From the NCBI RefSeq assembly GCF_014636865.1, contig NZ_BMER01000003.1, positions 310,215 to 374,214 of the forward strand: a stretch of 64,000 bases of DNA. The letters are read 5' to 3'. The position numbers and the translations under genes were made by a program. This document shows positions 45,335-52,569 of the stretch, one piece after another. Origin of the DNA: Parapedobacter pyrenivorans (lineage in GTDB: Bacteria; Bacteroidota; Bacteroidia; Sphingobacteriales; Sphingobacteriaceae). The notes below the pieces were generated by a model. That model was not told the DNA's origin, did no database searches, and saw nothing but the letters and a program-made list of their open reading frames with translations. The first letter of the stretch is position 1; every line of letters begins with the position of its first letter.

Positions 45335-45708
45335 TACACGCGTTCTTTTAAAACCCGGTTCTGCACGGCATAAACCGAGTAAAGGTTCGAAGGCATCTGT
45401 TGTTGAATACGCGTCCAATCCCAGTTGCTGCAGCGGTTGCGCAATCCGTTGAAAGATCGCACGAATACATTTGAAATCGTTTCGCGTATTGCACTGTCTG
45501 TCCTTCCATAGACCCACCCAACCAGTTTCATGCGGCGAACAATCTTATCGATCTGCCTTCCACGCGCCATGTCACGCATGTAGTTGACCACCGCCTGCAT
45601 TACCCCAGCCACGTTCTCCTTTGAACGGATATGGCCGATTTCATCCCGGATTTCGGGCAACTCGCTGGCCACGATGAATGAGAGTTCTTTCCTATTGATT
45701 GTTTCCAT
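45334..45708 (-). CDS. Small protein of unknown function, first gene of the pre-kdp cluster
   Basis: 124 residues from ATG 45706-45708. It is helical, with no signal peptide, and appears distantly related to the third gene of this cluster (segment VGWVYGRTDSAIRETISNVF and LPSNLYSVYA-like MPSNLYSVYA match that protein's VNLLY..AIENEF and FPKELRQAY). Two such paralogs flank a membrane protein. It begins about 18 bases after the predicted start site of a sigma-54-type promoter. Function unknown. Confidence 0.7.
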   Translation of the reverse strand: METINRKELSFIVASELPEIRDEIGHIRSKENVAGVMQAVVNYMRDMARGRQIDKIVRRMKLVGWVYGRTDSAIRETISNVFVRSFNGLRNRCSNWDWTRIQQQMPSNLYSVYAVQNRVLKERV

Positions 45709-45737
45709 ATTATTTACTTTTTACGGAAACGCAATAG

Positions 45738-45752
45738 GCCAAAGAAGTTCCA
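45738..45752 (-). promoter_or_regulatory. Sigma-54-type promoter of the pre-kdp/kdp operon
   Basis: Minus strand TGGAACTTCTTTGGC fits the sigma-54 pattern: GG at 45751-45750, ten bases, GC at 45739-45738; compared with TGGCAC-N5-TTGC it differs at two positions. The -12 GC lies 30 bases before the first ATG, so transcription would begin near 45726. The gene just upstream is a sigma-54 activator with an intact GAFTGA loop, which strengthens the call. Confidence 0.55.
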
Positions 45753-45754
45753 AA

Positions 45755-45958
45755 TGACCGAGTAATATTATTTTTGATTGATAATCAGTGTAATAAAATA
45801 TTTTTGAAGATTTGACCCTTCCCGGATCCCTATCATTTTGAGAGGATATTTATCAGCTTGATACACATACCGGGGTCAATGCAGAAGGCCTACTTAGGTA
45901 CCGATATAAAAAGGGATGGGTATAGATGACGCTTTCTGCTTGGGTATTGCCCCGGTCA
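45755..45958 (-). promoter_or_regulatory. Four TGACC/GGTCA half-sites upstream of the sigma-54 promoter
   Basis: Plus strand TGACC at 45755-45759 and 45813-45817, GGTCA at 45874-45878 and 45954-45958: two direct copies facing two inverted copies. The middle pair extends to TTGACCC and GGGTCAA, a perfect 7-bp inverted repeat with a 54-base spacer. These could be enhancer sites for the NtrC-type regulator; the spacing is wider than usual for such sites. Confidence 0.3.
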
Positions 45959-47305
45959 TTTCAGCTTGTATTCCTCCATTTTGCGGTAGAGCGTGGCAAT
46001 GCCGATTTCAAGCAGCCGGGCGGCCTCGGCCTTGTTTCCTTTGGTGTGGTTGAGCACTTTTTGGATATGCAGCTTTTCGGTACCTGCCATCGAAAAAGAG
46101 GATAGTAAATTGTCTTGAGAATGGGAAATCGGATGGGTAAATTCGTACGGCAGGGTATCGGTAACAAGAGTATTTCCGTCACTCAGGATGGTACTGCGTT
46201 CAATCACGTTCTTTAATTCGCGGATATTCCCTTTCCAAGGATGTGTTTTCAATGACGCTACGTAGTCTTCGGAAAGCACACTTCTCCGCTTGTTCATTTT
46301 CAGGGCAAACACCTCGGCGAAATATTCGGCCAGCGGTTTAATGTCAGATACCCGTTCCCGCAACGCAGGCAAGGTGATTGTAAAAATAGACAAGCGGTAG
46401 TAGAGATCGCTCCTGAAGTGGCCCTGCTCAATTTCTTCCATGAGGTTTCTATTTGTTGCCGCAATCACACGGATATCAACCCGGGTGGGCACGGTATCGC
46501 CCACCATCAAGAACTCACCTGTTTCCAGTACACGAAGTAACTTCGCCTGCAGGTCGTGGGCCATCTCTCCGATTTCATCTAGAAAAACAGTACCGCCATC
46601 CGCCTCCGAAAGCAAACCCTTCTTGTCTTTCGATGCTCCGGTAAAAGCCCCTTCACGGTGACCAAAGAGCTCGCTTTCCAGCAGTTCGCGGCTGAATGCC
46701 GAACAGTTGACTGCGACAAATGGCTGTCTGCTTCGGTTTCCGGCGTGATGGATCGCCTGTGCGAACACTTCTTTCCCGGTGCCGGTCTCGCCGAGCAATA
46801 GCACAGTAGTTTCCGTTTGGGCCACCTTTTTCCCAAGGCCGATTGCTTCCAGGATTTGTTTTGATCCCCCGATGATGTTGTCAAAGGAGTACCGTTGGCC
46901 AACCCGCTGTTCCAATTGCTGTATCCGTTTGGCGAGCAGCACTTTTTCATAAGCCCGGTTGATCAGCGGAATAATCCGGTTATTATCGTCCCCCTTGGTA
47001 ATGTAATCAAATGCGCCGTTTTTTATGGCCTGCACCCCATCCGGAATGTTTCCGAAAGCTGTAAGCAAGATGGTTTCCGAAAATGGTTGCAGCTGCTTGA
47101 TCTCCCCGACGAATTCCACACCGCTTCCATCGGGCAACCTGACATCGCATAATACCACATCGAATTGCGCTCTCGTTAATTTCTGCCGGGCAGCTTTCAA
47201 CGTACCCGCTTGATCGACCTGAAAACCTTCGCCCTGCACACCGATCACCCTGGCCAGCAGGTTCCTTAGTTTTTCTTCGTCGTCGATCAATAAAAGCCGT
47301 TTCAT
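45956..47305 (-). CDS. NtrC-family sigma-54-dependent response regulator linked to kdp
   Basis: 449 residues: receiver domain with phospho-acceptor D54 (VLCDVRLPDGSG), AAA+ domain with Walker A LLLGETGTGKEV (169-180), the sigma-54-contacting GAFTGA loop at 219-224, Walker B GGTVFLDEIGEM, arginine finger region SDLYYRLSIFTI, and a C-terminal Fis-type helix-turn-helix (about 408-449, NKAEAARLLEIGIATLYRKMEEY). In E. coli the Kdp regulator is the OmpR-type KdpE; here this activator occupies its place, and a sigma-54-type promoter follows downstream. It should be phosphorylated by the kinase at 36.2-37.9 kb. Confidence 0.93.
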   Translation of the reverse strand: MKRLLLIDDEEKLRNLLARVIGVQGEGFQVDQAGTLKAARQKLTRAQFDVVLCDVRLPDGSGVEFVGEIKQLQPFSETILLTAFGNIPDGVQAIKNGAFDYITKGDDNNRIIPLINRAYEKVLLAKRIQQLEQRVGQRYSFDNIIGGSKQILEAIGLGKKVAQTETTVLLLGETGTGKEVFAQAIHHAGNRSRQPFVAVNCSAFSRELLESELFGHREGAFTGASKDKKGLLSEADGGTVFLDEIGEMAHDLQAKLLRVLETGEFLMVGDTVPTRVDIRVIAATNRNLMEEIEQGHFRSDLYYRLSIFTITLPALRERVSDIKPLAEYFAEVFALKMNKRRSVLSEDYVASLKTHPWKGNIRELKNVIERSTILSDGNTLVTDTLPYEFTHPISHSQDNLLSSFSMAGTEKLHIQKVLNHTKGNKAEAARLLEIGIATLYRKMEEYKLK

Positions 47306-47314
47306 ATACTTTTA

Positions 47315-47322
47315 CAAAGGTA
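47315..47322 (-). promoter_or_regulatory. -7 promoter box of the NtrC-type regulator
   Basis: Minus strand TACCTTTG matches TAnnTTTG, 9 bases before the ATG, so the leader would be only a few bases long. Confidence 0.45.
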
Positions 47323-47370
47323 ATGTAATTTCCGGAGTCCAGGTTTTCGTCAGTACCGAGAATTACGAAA

Positions 47371-47398
47371 AAAGCCCGGCATAGGTAAACCGGGCTTT
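47371..47398 (-). terminator. Terminator of the beta-helix lipoprotein/receptor operon
   Basis: Perfect 9-bp stem AAAGCCCGG (47371-47379) with CCGGGCTTT (47390-47398); on the minus strand the stem is followed by TTTTTT. It lies 46 bases behind the lipoprotein stop. Confidence 0.85.
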
Positions 47399-47444
47399 CT
47401 CCATATTGCCGATCTAACGGCTTACTATAGTTTTATCGGAAGGT

Positions 47445-48638
47445 CTACAGACCTACGGTCCAACCGTTGGTCCACTCAGGCTTATCGGTGCCTGCACCGG
47501 CACCGGTAGCGTTGGAGTTTTCGGAGAATACAGCGCTCACGTCAGCAGCCGCACCAGCAGTGTTCTTACCTGAAGACAGCTTGGTGACGTTGTCAAATTT
47601 CACGCCAGTGGCTTTCAACGATCCGTCGCCTACGAATGAAATACCTTCATCGTGTTCTACATCAAAGCCAGTCCCCCAGTTACTCAACACCACATTATCG
47701 AATATACCTTTAGTTCCAACGCGCAATTTGATCGCATGGTTTTCGCCACCGGCACCATTGCCAATCAGCGTCAGGTTTTTGATTGTTGGGTTGGAAACAG
47801 GAGTAGCCAAGTGATTATTGCTGTTGTTGTCGGCCTCAATGCCCCGGTTACCATCATTGGTACGAACGCCGTACCAGTTCTCACCGTTCCCAACCCAGCC
47901 TTCTGTCCAGTCAAACAAATCATCACCGACAAATTCGGTTGAAAAGTTTGAGACCACTAGGTTTTTTGCATTTACCGTTCCGCCAAACCATTCAAAGCCA
48001 TCGTCAGAGCCTTCATGGACTTGAATATTTTCGACGACAGTACCACTGCCCACGCCAAAGAAAGAAACACCGTTGAACTCCTTTTCATCATTGTAAGAAT
48101 AGCCGGAATATTCAATCCGAAGGTATTTAATGGAACCCGAATTGTCACTTGCGTTAGTGCCCCCATAAGCGAGATCACCCACTTCGGATTGTGCAGTTTC
48201 ACCTTTATTGATCGGAGCAGCACCGCAAAGTACCAAACCACCCCAAGCACCAGGTTTCTCTTCAGCAGCGGTAAATACGACCGGGTTGTTAGCGGTTCCC
48301 TGAACATCAATCTGCGCTCCGCGCGATATTCCGATAAAGCGAACAGCAGCAAACTGATTCGCCGGAAGTGCGGTCGCTTCAACGATTACACCGGGCTTAA
48401 TGACTAATTTTGCCCCTTCTTTCACGACTAATGCGCCGGTCAACTTATACGTACCTTCCGCTAGCACCACTTCGCCACTAGTGATTTCGCCCTTCAGATC
48501 ATCACGATTGACAACGAAGCCGTTATCAGGGCCTGGTTGTGGATCGTCATCGTCGCTACAAGAAGTCACAACCACCGCAACAGCCAGTGCAGTAGCTCCC
48601 ATCATCCATCTAAAAGTCTTTTTCATTTCCATGTTCAT
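47445..48638 (-). CDS. Surface lipoprotein with beta-helix fold, partner of a TonB receptor
   Basis: 397 residues with lipobox VTSC (Cys27) and an acidic linker (SDDDDPQPGPDNG). The rest is a repetitive beta-rich protein of the right-handed parallel beta-helix type (YKLTGALVVKEGAKLVIKPGVIVEA, WGGLVLCGAAPINKGE, LAYGGTNASDNSGSIKYLRIEYSGY, DDGFEWFGGTVNAKNLVVSNF). Similar Bacteroidota proteins are often misnamed multidrug transporter; nothing here suggests transport by itself. It follows a TonB receptor gene (95-base gap) and is probably a surface binding partner. Alternative starts at the third and fifth codons (ATG 48627) leave the signal peptide intact. Ligand unknown; upstream repeats hint at phosphate control. 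Confidence 0.8.
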   Translation of the reverse strand: MNMEMKKTFRWMMGATALAVAVVVTSCSDDDDPQPGPDNGFVVNRDDLKGEITSGEVVLAEGTYKLTGALVVKEGAKLVIKPGVIVEATALPANQFAAVRFIGISRGAQIDVQGTANNPVVFTAAEEKPGAWGGLVLCGAAPINKGETAQSEVGDLAYGGTNASDNSGSIKYLRIEYSGYSYNDEKEFNGVSFFGVGSGTVVENIQVHEGSDDGFEWFGGTVNAKNLVVSNFSTEFVGDDLFDWTEGWVGNGENWYGVRTNDGNRGIEADNNSNNHLATPVSNPTIKNLTLIGNGAGGENHAIKLRVGTKGIFDNVVLSNWGTGFDVEHDEGISFVGDGSLKATGVKFDNVTKLSSGKNTAGAAADVSAVFSENSNATGAGAGTDKPEWTNGWTVGL

Positions 48639-48733
48639 TTTTTTATATAATCTGTATTCCGATACAAAAGTGTATATTAATAGTAACCTGATTATTAACT
48701 TCGTATAATCAAATTGTTAACCCGACACCTGCA

Positions 48734-51478
48734 TTAAAGCTGGTAATTTACGCCCAGTGAAAAGAACTGTCCTTTCTTATAGGTCAGTACTGGTACGTGC
48801 CCATTCGCATTTTCTTGGGTCCTGCGGTATTCAGGATCCAGGATATTCCTTAGCAACAAATCCACACCAATCCGCCGATTAATCTTGCTCCGAATGATGA
48901 AGTCGAGCGTTCCTACACCCCGATCAACCAAGTTCCCTTTCTGTTCGATGCCAAGCGAGTAAATCTTGTCCGAAAAATAGGAGTAAGCGACTGTAGCCAT
49001 AATATTACCGTCATTCCGCCAGCGCTTGGTATAGGTAAGATCAGCGTTGACCAATAGATCAGATGCGCCGGTAAAGTTAGAGCGGTTATGCGTAGGGCGA
49101 ATGTCAAATCTAGTTTCCTGTCTTACCTTATCCGTATTGATATCCTGGTCGGTCTTCATGTAAGCCACATTCAAACCAGCCGAGAATAGATTCCGATCAC
49201 TATTCCATTTAACTAAATCCTTCTTTGCCTCCAATTCAACACCGATTACGGTACCGACATCCCCGATGTTTACCCAAGAGATATCATTAGCAGTAGCCGC
49301 AATGCTGATTTCATTGATTGGATTTTGAACATATTTTCCAAACGCCGCTAACGAAATCAACTCAGACGACGATGGGAACATCTCCCATTTGATATCCAGA
49401 TTATAGTTATCAGAAGGATATAAAAATGGATTTCCTTGTTCAGACACCGTGCCATCGTCAAATACAAATGGAGCCCTTTCTTTGAATTGAGGTAATGTGT
49501 AGGTTTTGCTGGCACCTAAACGCAGGTTCTGTTTTTCGTTCAATTCGTATTTCAGGTTCAAACTCGGCAAAATCGGATTCTTGGTCAACGTATTTTTCCC
49601 ACCGTCGGGAAAGAATTGTGTTACCCAATCGACATACTGCCGGATATTTTCATAACGAACACCAACAACAGAAGTCAACCGATCCGTCAAATCGTATTCC
49701 AAACTGACATAACCAGCATGAATCTGTTGGTCGCCACTATACAACTGCGGCGATTCGCCTGCAAATCCCGTAATATTGAAATACCCACTAGCGAAGCTAT
49801 TCTGATTATACAACGCATCCAAATTATTGGGGTCAACAACCACAGACCTGCCCTGTGACGTATGTTCGAAATTAAATTGAATAGACTCAAACTCACGTTT
49901 TTTGAGCCGACCTTGATAACCTAACCGGATGATACCTCCCGGCGCCTCTGTATTCCCGATTTTGTAGCTTCCGTTCAAATTGACTGCATATTCATTTTCA
50001 TCCAGCCGTTGATTGAATCGGTTATTATCTGAATCCGCAAATTCTGCGATCCGATACCCTTCGCCGTCTACATATCGAAGTACATTTTCAATCCGATCGG
50101 GCATAATATAGGCAACGCGGTTTGCTGACACTCCCCAATCCACATCGATCCGGCTGCTCAATTGATGCGTACCCAACAACTGGTTGACGAAAACCCGATT
50201 TTGTGCATACGAACCTAATCGCCGTAAGCCAGTGGTACCTTCCGTGATATCACGGAAATAGCCGTTATAATTGTCATTCCACTGATCGCTGCTGTTGACA
50301 AACAAGAAATTATACGACAGCTTATGCATTGGATTAATCAGGTATTTTGCATTGAATAAGCCAGTAGTGTTGGTTTTATACCCAAAGCGCGTTTGATCGG
50401 ACCACCGTATCCTTGCTCCCTGCGCACTGACGTCATTATTGACCCCCTCACGGTATTCAAATCCGTTCCCAAAACTAGCTGTCCCAAAGAAATTGAGCCG
50501 ACCTGTACCGCCGACGTTGAATGACTTGCCACCCAATACACGGACATTGGCTGGGTAGGGATTGCGGGATACCGGATTTGCGCTATTGGTGAAGTTGAAC
50601 CCGCCCAGCGGATTCTCGGGTATGGAATACTGCGAGAAGCCCCACCTGTCGCCGTTTGGAAGTTGTGCGAAGGCACCGGCGTGGGATATCGCATTGGTAT
50701 TCAACGTAGAAGACACCGAAACCTCGAGCATACCGTTCCCTGAATAATCTTTCGAGTAGATGTCAATATTTCCGCCTCCGAAGTCGCCAAACATTTTGCT
50801 ATTGTAAAGCTTATCGACAGCTACAAACTCAATGACATCGGTCGAAAATAAATCCAACGCGATATTCTTTAGTTTAGGATCATTGGAAGGCAACGGCAAA
50901 CCATTGAACGAGGTCGCATTGTAGCGATCGCCCATTCCACGGATATAAACTTGCGTCCCTCCCTCCTCTTTTGAAATCCCTGACATCTTAGCCACAGCAT
51001 TTGCAGCATCGCTTGCGCCGATCCGTGACAACTCCTGCGCACCGATCCGCTGGATTACCAGACTGGCTTTCTTTTGTTCAGCCAATAAGGCGATGTCAGT
51101 CCCCCGCTTACGCGTAGTGGTTACCACCACTTCATCCATCAATTCACCGGATGCTTCCAGCTTGATATCCAGTATGGTCTCGGCTCCCTCTTTTACAATG
51201 ATATCGTCAACACGGATAGTTGAGTAGCCTACATAGCTTACCTGTAGCACGTGCTGCCCTGCAGGAATCGCCGTGAGCAAGAAAGTGCCATCGTCGCCCG
51301 AAATGGTGCCGTGAGTACTCCCTACAATGGTTACTGAAGCACCAATGATTAACCCATCGGTGGCAGCGTCTTTAATTTTGCCTTTGACAATCCCTTGCTG
51401 GGCATGCGCATTAACAGCGGAGCACAACATGAAAAGACTGATAAACAGTAAATAAATGTTAATTTTTCTATTTTGCAT
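48734..51478 (-). CDS. TonB-dependent receptor paired with the beta-helix lipoprotein
   Basis: 914 residues: signal peptide (1-27, ending NAHAQ), carboxypeptidase-like domain (about 30-115, GIVKGKIKDAATDGLIIGASVTI), plug (about 130-255; RIGASDAANAVAKMSGISKEEGGTQVYIRGMGDRYNATSFNG) and barrel ending FSLGVNYQL. The plug sequence IRGMGDRYNATSFNGLPLP is characteristic of a group of receptors that occur with beta-helix or phosphate-related lipoproteins in Bacteroidota (from memory). The gene starts 34 bases below the six-repeat operator at 51512-51575. Confidence 0.88.
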   Translation of the reverse strand: MQNRKINIYLLFISLFMLCSAVNAHAQQGIVKGKIKDAATDGLIIGASVTIVGSTHGTISGDDGTFLLTAIPAGQHVLQVSYVGYSTIRVDDIIVKEGAETILDIKLEASGELMDEVVVTTTRKRGTDIALLAEQKKASLVIQRIGAQELSRIGASDAANAVAKMSGISKEEGGTQVYIRGMGDRYNATSFNGLPLPSNDPKLKNIALDLFSTDVIEFVAVDKLYNSKMFGDFGGGNIDIYSKDYSGNGMLEVSVSSTLNTNAISHAGAFAQLPNGDRWGFSQYSIPENPLGGFNFTNSANPVSRNPYPANVRVLGGKSFNVGGTGRLNFFGTASFGNGFEYREGVNNDVSAQGARIRWSDQTRFGYKTNTTGLFNAKYLINPMHKLSYNFLFVNSSDQWNDNYNGYFRDITEGTTGLRRLGSYAQNRVFVNQLLGTHQLSSRIDVDWGVSANRVAYIMPDRIENVLRYVDGEGYRIAEFADSDNNRFNQRLDENEYAVNLNGSYKIGNTEAPGGIIRLGYQGRLKKREFESIQFNFEHTSQGRSVVVDPNNLDALYNQNSFASGYFNITGFAGESPQLYSGDQQIHAGYVSLEYDLTDRLTSVVGVRYENIRQYVDWVTQFFPDGGKNTLTKNPILPSLNLKYELNEKQNLRLGASKTYTLPQFKERAPFVFDDGTVSEQGNPFLYPSDNYNLDIKWEMFPSSSELISLAAFGKYVQNPINEISIAATANDISWVNIGDVGTVIGVELEAKKDLVKWNSDRNLFSAGLNVAYMKTDQDINTDKVRQETRFDIRPTHNRSNFTGASDLLVNADLTYTKRWRNDGNIMATVAYSYFSDKIYSLGIEQKGNLVDRGVGTLDFIIRSKINRRIGVDLLLRNILDPEYRRTQENANGHVPVLTYKKGQFFSLGVNYQL

Positions 51479-51511
51479 GGTCTGATAAAAATTCCATGCA
51501 ATAATCCTAAT

Positions 51512-51575
51512 TTAACATTACCTAAACGTTAGTGTTACATAAAGGAATGTTTAGTTTTATGTTAACTGAACGTTA
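51512..51575 (-). promoter_or_regulatory. Array of six 7-bp repeats with 11-bp period (PHO-box-like operator)
   Basis: Plus strand: TTAACAT (51512), TAAACGT (51523), GTTACAT (51534), each 11 bases apart; then ATGTTTA (51547), TATGTTA (51558) and AACGTTA (51569), again 11 bases apart, which are the same motif on the opposite strand. Seven-bp direct repeats spaced by 4 bp are the form of PhoB sites in E. coli. Three repeats face three, making an almost symmetric site of 64 bp just ahead of the receptor gene. Confidence 0.6.
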
Positions 51576-51853
51576 CTCAAAATAATCTGCAAAAATGGCG
51601 CAAAAAGACCACTGCCAATCTACCTGCTCCCCGACCGCTCCCCGACTGCTGCGCGTGGCTTGACTGTATGCCTGCTGTGGGCTGGCTGTCAGCCGGGTGT
51701 TTTAAGCACCGTTACAGCAAGGGGACCGCAGTTAGATAGCCAGCTGACCCGACCGTAATGCGATGCCTTTTGGTCGAAGGCAGACACAATATCAATAAAG
51801 TTGCATTAACTTGATGCATATCTAAACGGAATAGCTTAAACTTGCGGAACTGA
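51576..51853. other. Intergenic region with GC-rich structured segment
   Basis: Non-coding gap between the receptor operon and the ABC transporter. An unusually GC-rich part (about 51620-51760) holds a tandem 10-mer GCTCCCCGAC (51626-51635, 51637-51646) and several short inverted repeats, for example CTGGCTGTC paired with GATAGCCAG 8/9. It could encode a structured RNA or be a leftover of a lost gene. A -7-like box TAAACTTG (51837-51844, one mismatch) precedes the ABC genes. Confidence 0.35.
51802..51818 (+). promoter_or_regulatory. Candidate operator of the metal ABC transporter
   Basis: Inverted repeat TGCAT-N7-ATGCA just upstream of the -7-like box at 51837. Arms are only 5 bp, so this is a weak candidate for a Zur- or Fur-type repressor site. 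Confidence 0.25.
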
Positions 51854-51892
51854 ATGGCTATCAATGCCAAGAATTTACTTAATCGCATTACC

Positions 51893-52546
51893 ATGCAGGA
51901 TTATAATACAAATACAGTTATCCGATTGAGCGGCATCAAATACCGGTATCGCGGGGGAGAATCGCTGGACTTTGCAGACCTCGAAATTCCCTCGGGCCAG
52001 CATACGCTGATGTTGGGTGATTCGGGCAGCGGCAAAACGACGTTGCTGCATATTCTTAGCGGCCTACTCCAACCCAATGAAGGGACGGTGCAAGTAGCTG
52101 GTGAAGACATCTACGCGCTATCCGCCCGGAAACTCGATGCATTTCGTGGCCAACGCATCGGGCTGATTTTTCAGGAAGCTCATTTGGTAAAAAGCCTCAC
52201 GGTAAAAGAAAACCTGCAAATTGCACAAGGATTTGCTGGCGCCAAGGTAAACAATGACCGGATACTGGAAGTTTTGACGTTACTCAACCTTGGCGATAAG
52301 ATTTATAGTTACCCCAGCAAATTGAGCCGTGGCCAGATGCAGCGCGCGGCCATCGCCCGTGCGGTGATCAACAGACCGGCAATACTCGTGGCTGATGAAC
52401 CGACCGCATCACTTGACGACCGGAATACCGAACGTGTGTTGGACTTGTTAATCACACAAGCCGAGCAACATGGTGCAACGCTCATCATTGCTACGCATGA
52501 CAAACGGGTGAAGTCACGCATTGAACATATTTACCAAGTAAGTTGA
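51893..52546 (+). CDS. ABC transporter ATP-binding protein (LolD/MacB type), putative metal export/uptake system
   Basis: 217 residues with complete nucleotide-binding motifs: Walker A GDSGSGKTT, signature LSRGQMQRAAIARA, Walker B ILVADEPTASLDD and switch His in IATHDKR. It belongs to the LolD/FtsE/MacB branch. I use ATG 51893 because the promoter box at 51837 would leave the upstream ATG (51854) nearly leaderless. A permease gene with a His-rich loop follows after 23 bases, then a DUF3299 gene. The same gene order (ATPase, permease, DUF3299) is known for the zinc-starvation-induced PA4064-PA4066 genes of Pseudomonas aeruginosa, as I recall. Confidence 0.88.
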   Translation: MQDYNTNTVIRLSGIKYRYRGGESLDFADLEIPSGQHTLMLGDSGSGKTTLLHILSGLLQPNEGTVQVAGEDIYALSARKLDAFRGQRIGLIFQEAHLVKSLTVKENLQIAQGFAGAKVNNDRILEVLTLLNLGDKIYSYPSKLSRGQMQRAAIARAVINRPAILVADEPTASLDDRNTERVLDLLITQAEQHGATLIIATHDKRVKSRIEHIYQVS

Positions 52547-52569
52547 TAGGAACGGTAAAACGTAAAAAA

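Noticed and set aside
45101-45517. Long version of the small membrane protein starting at 45517
   Set aside because: The added N-terminus would overlap most of the preceding gene in another frame; the TAATG coupling at 45334 is a better start.
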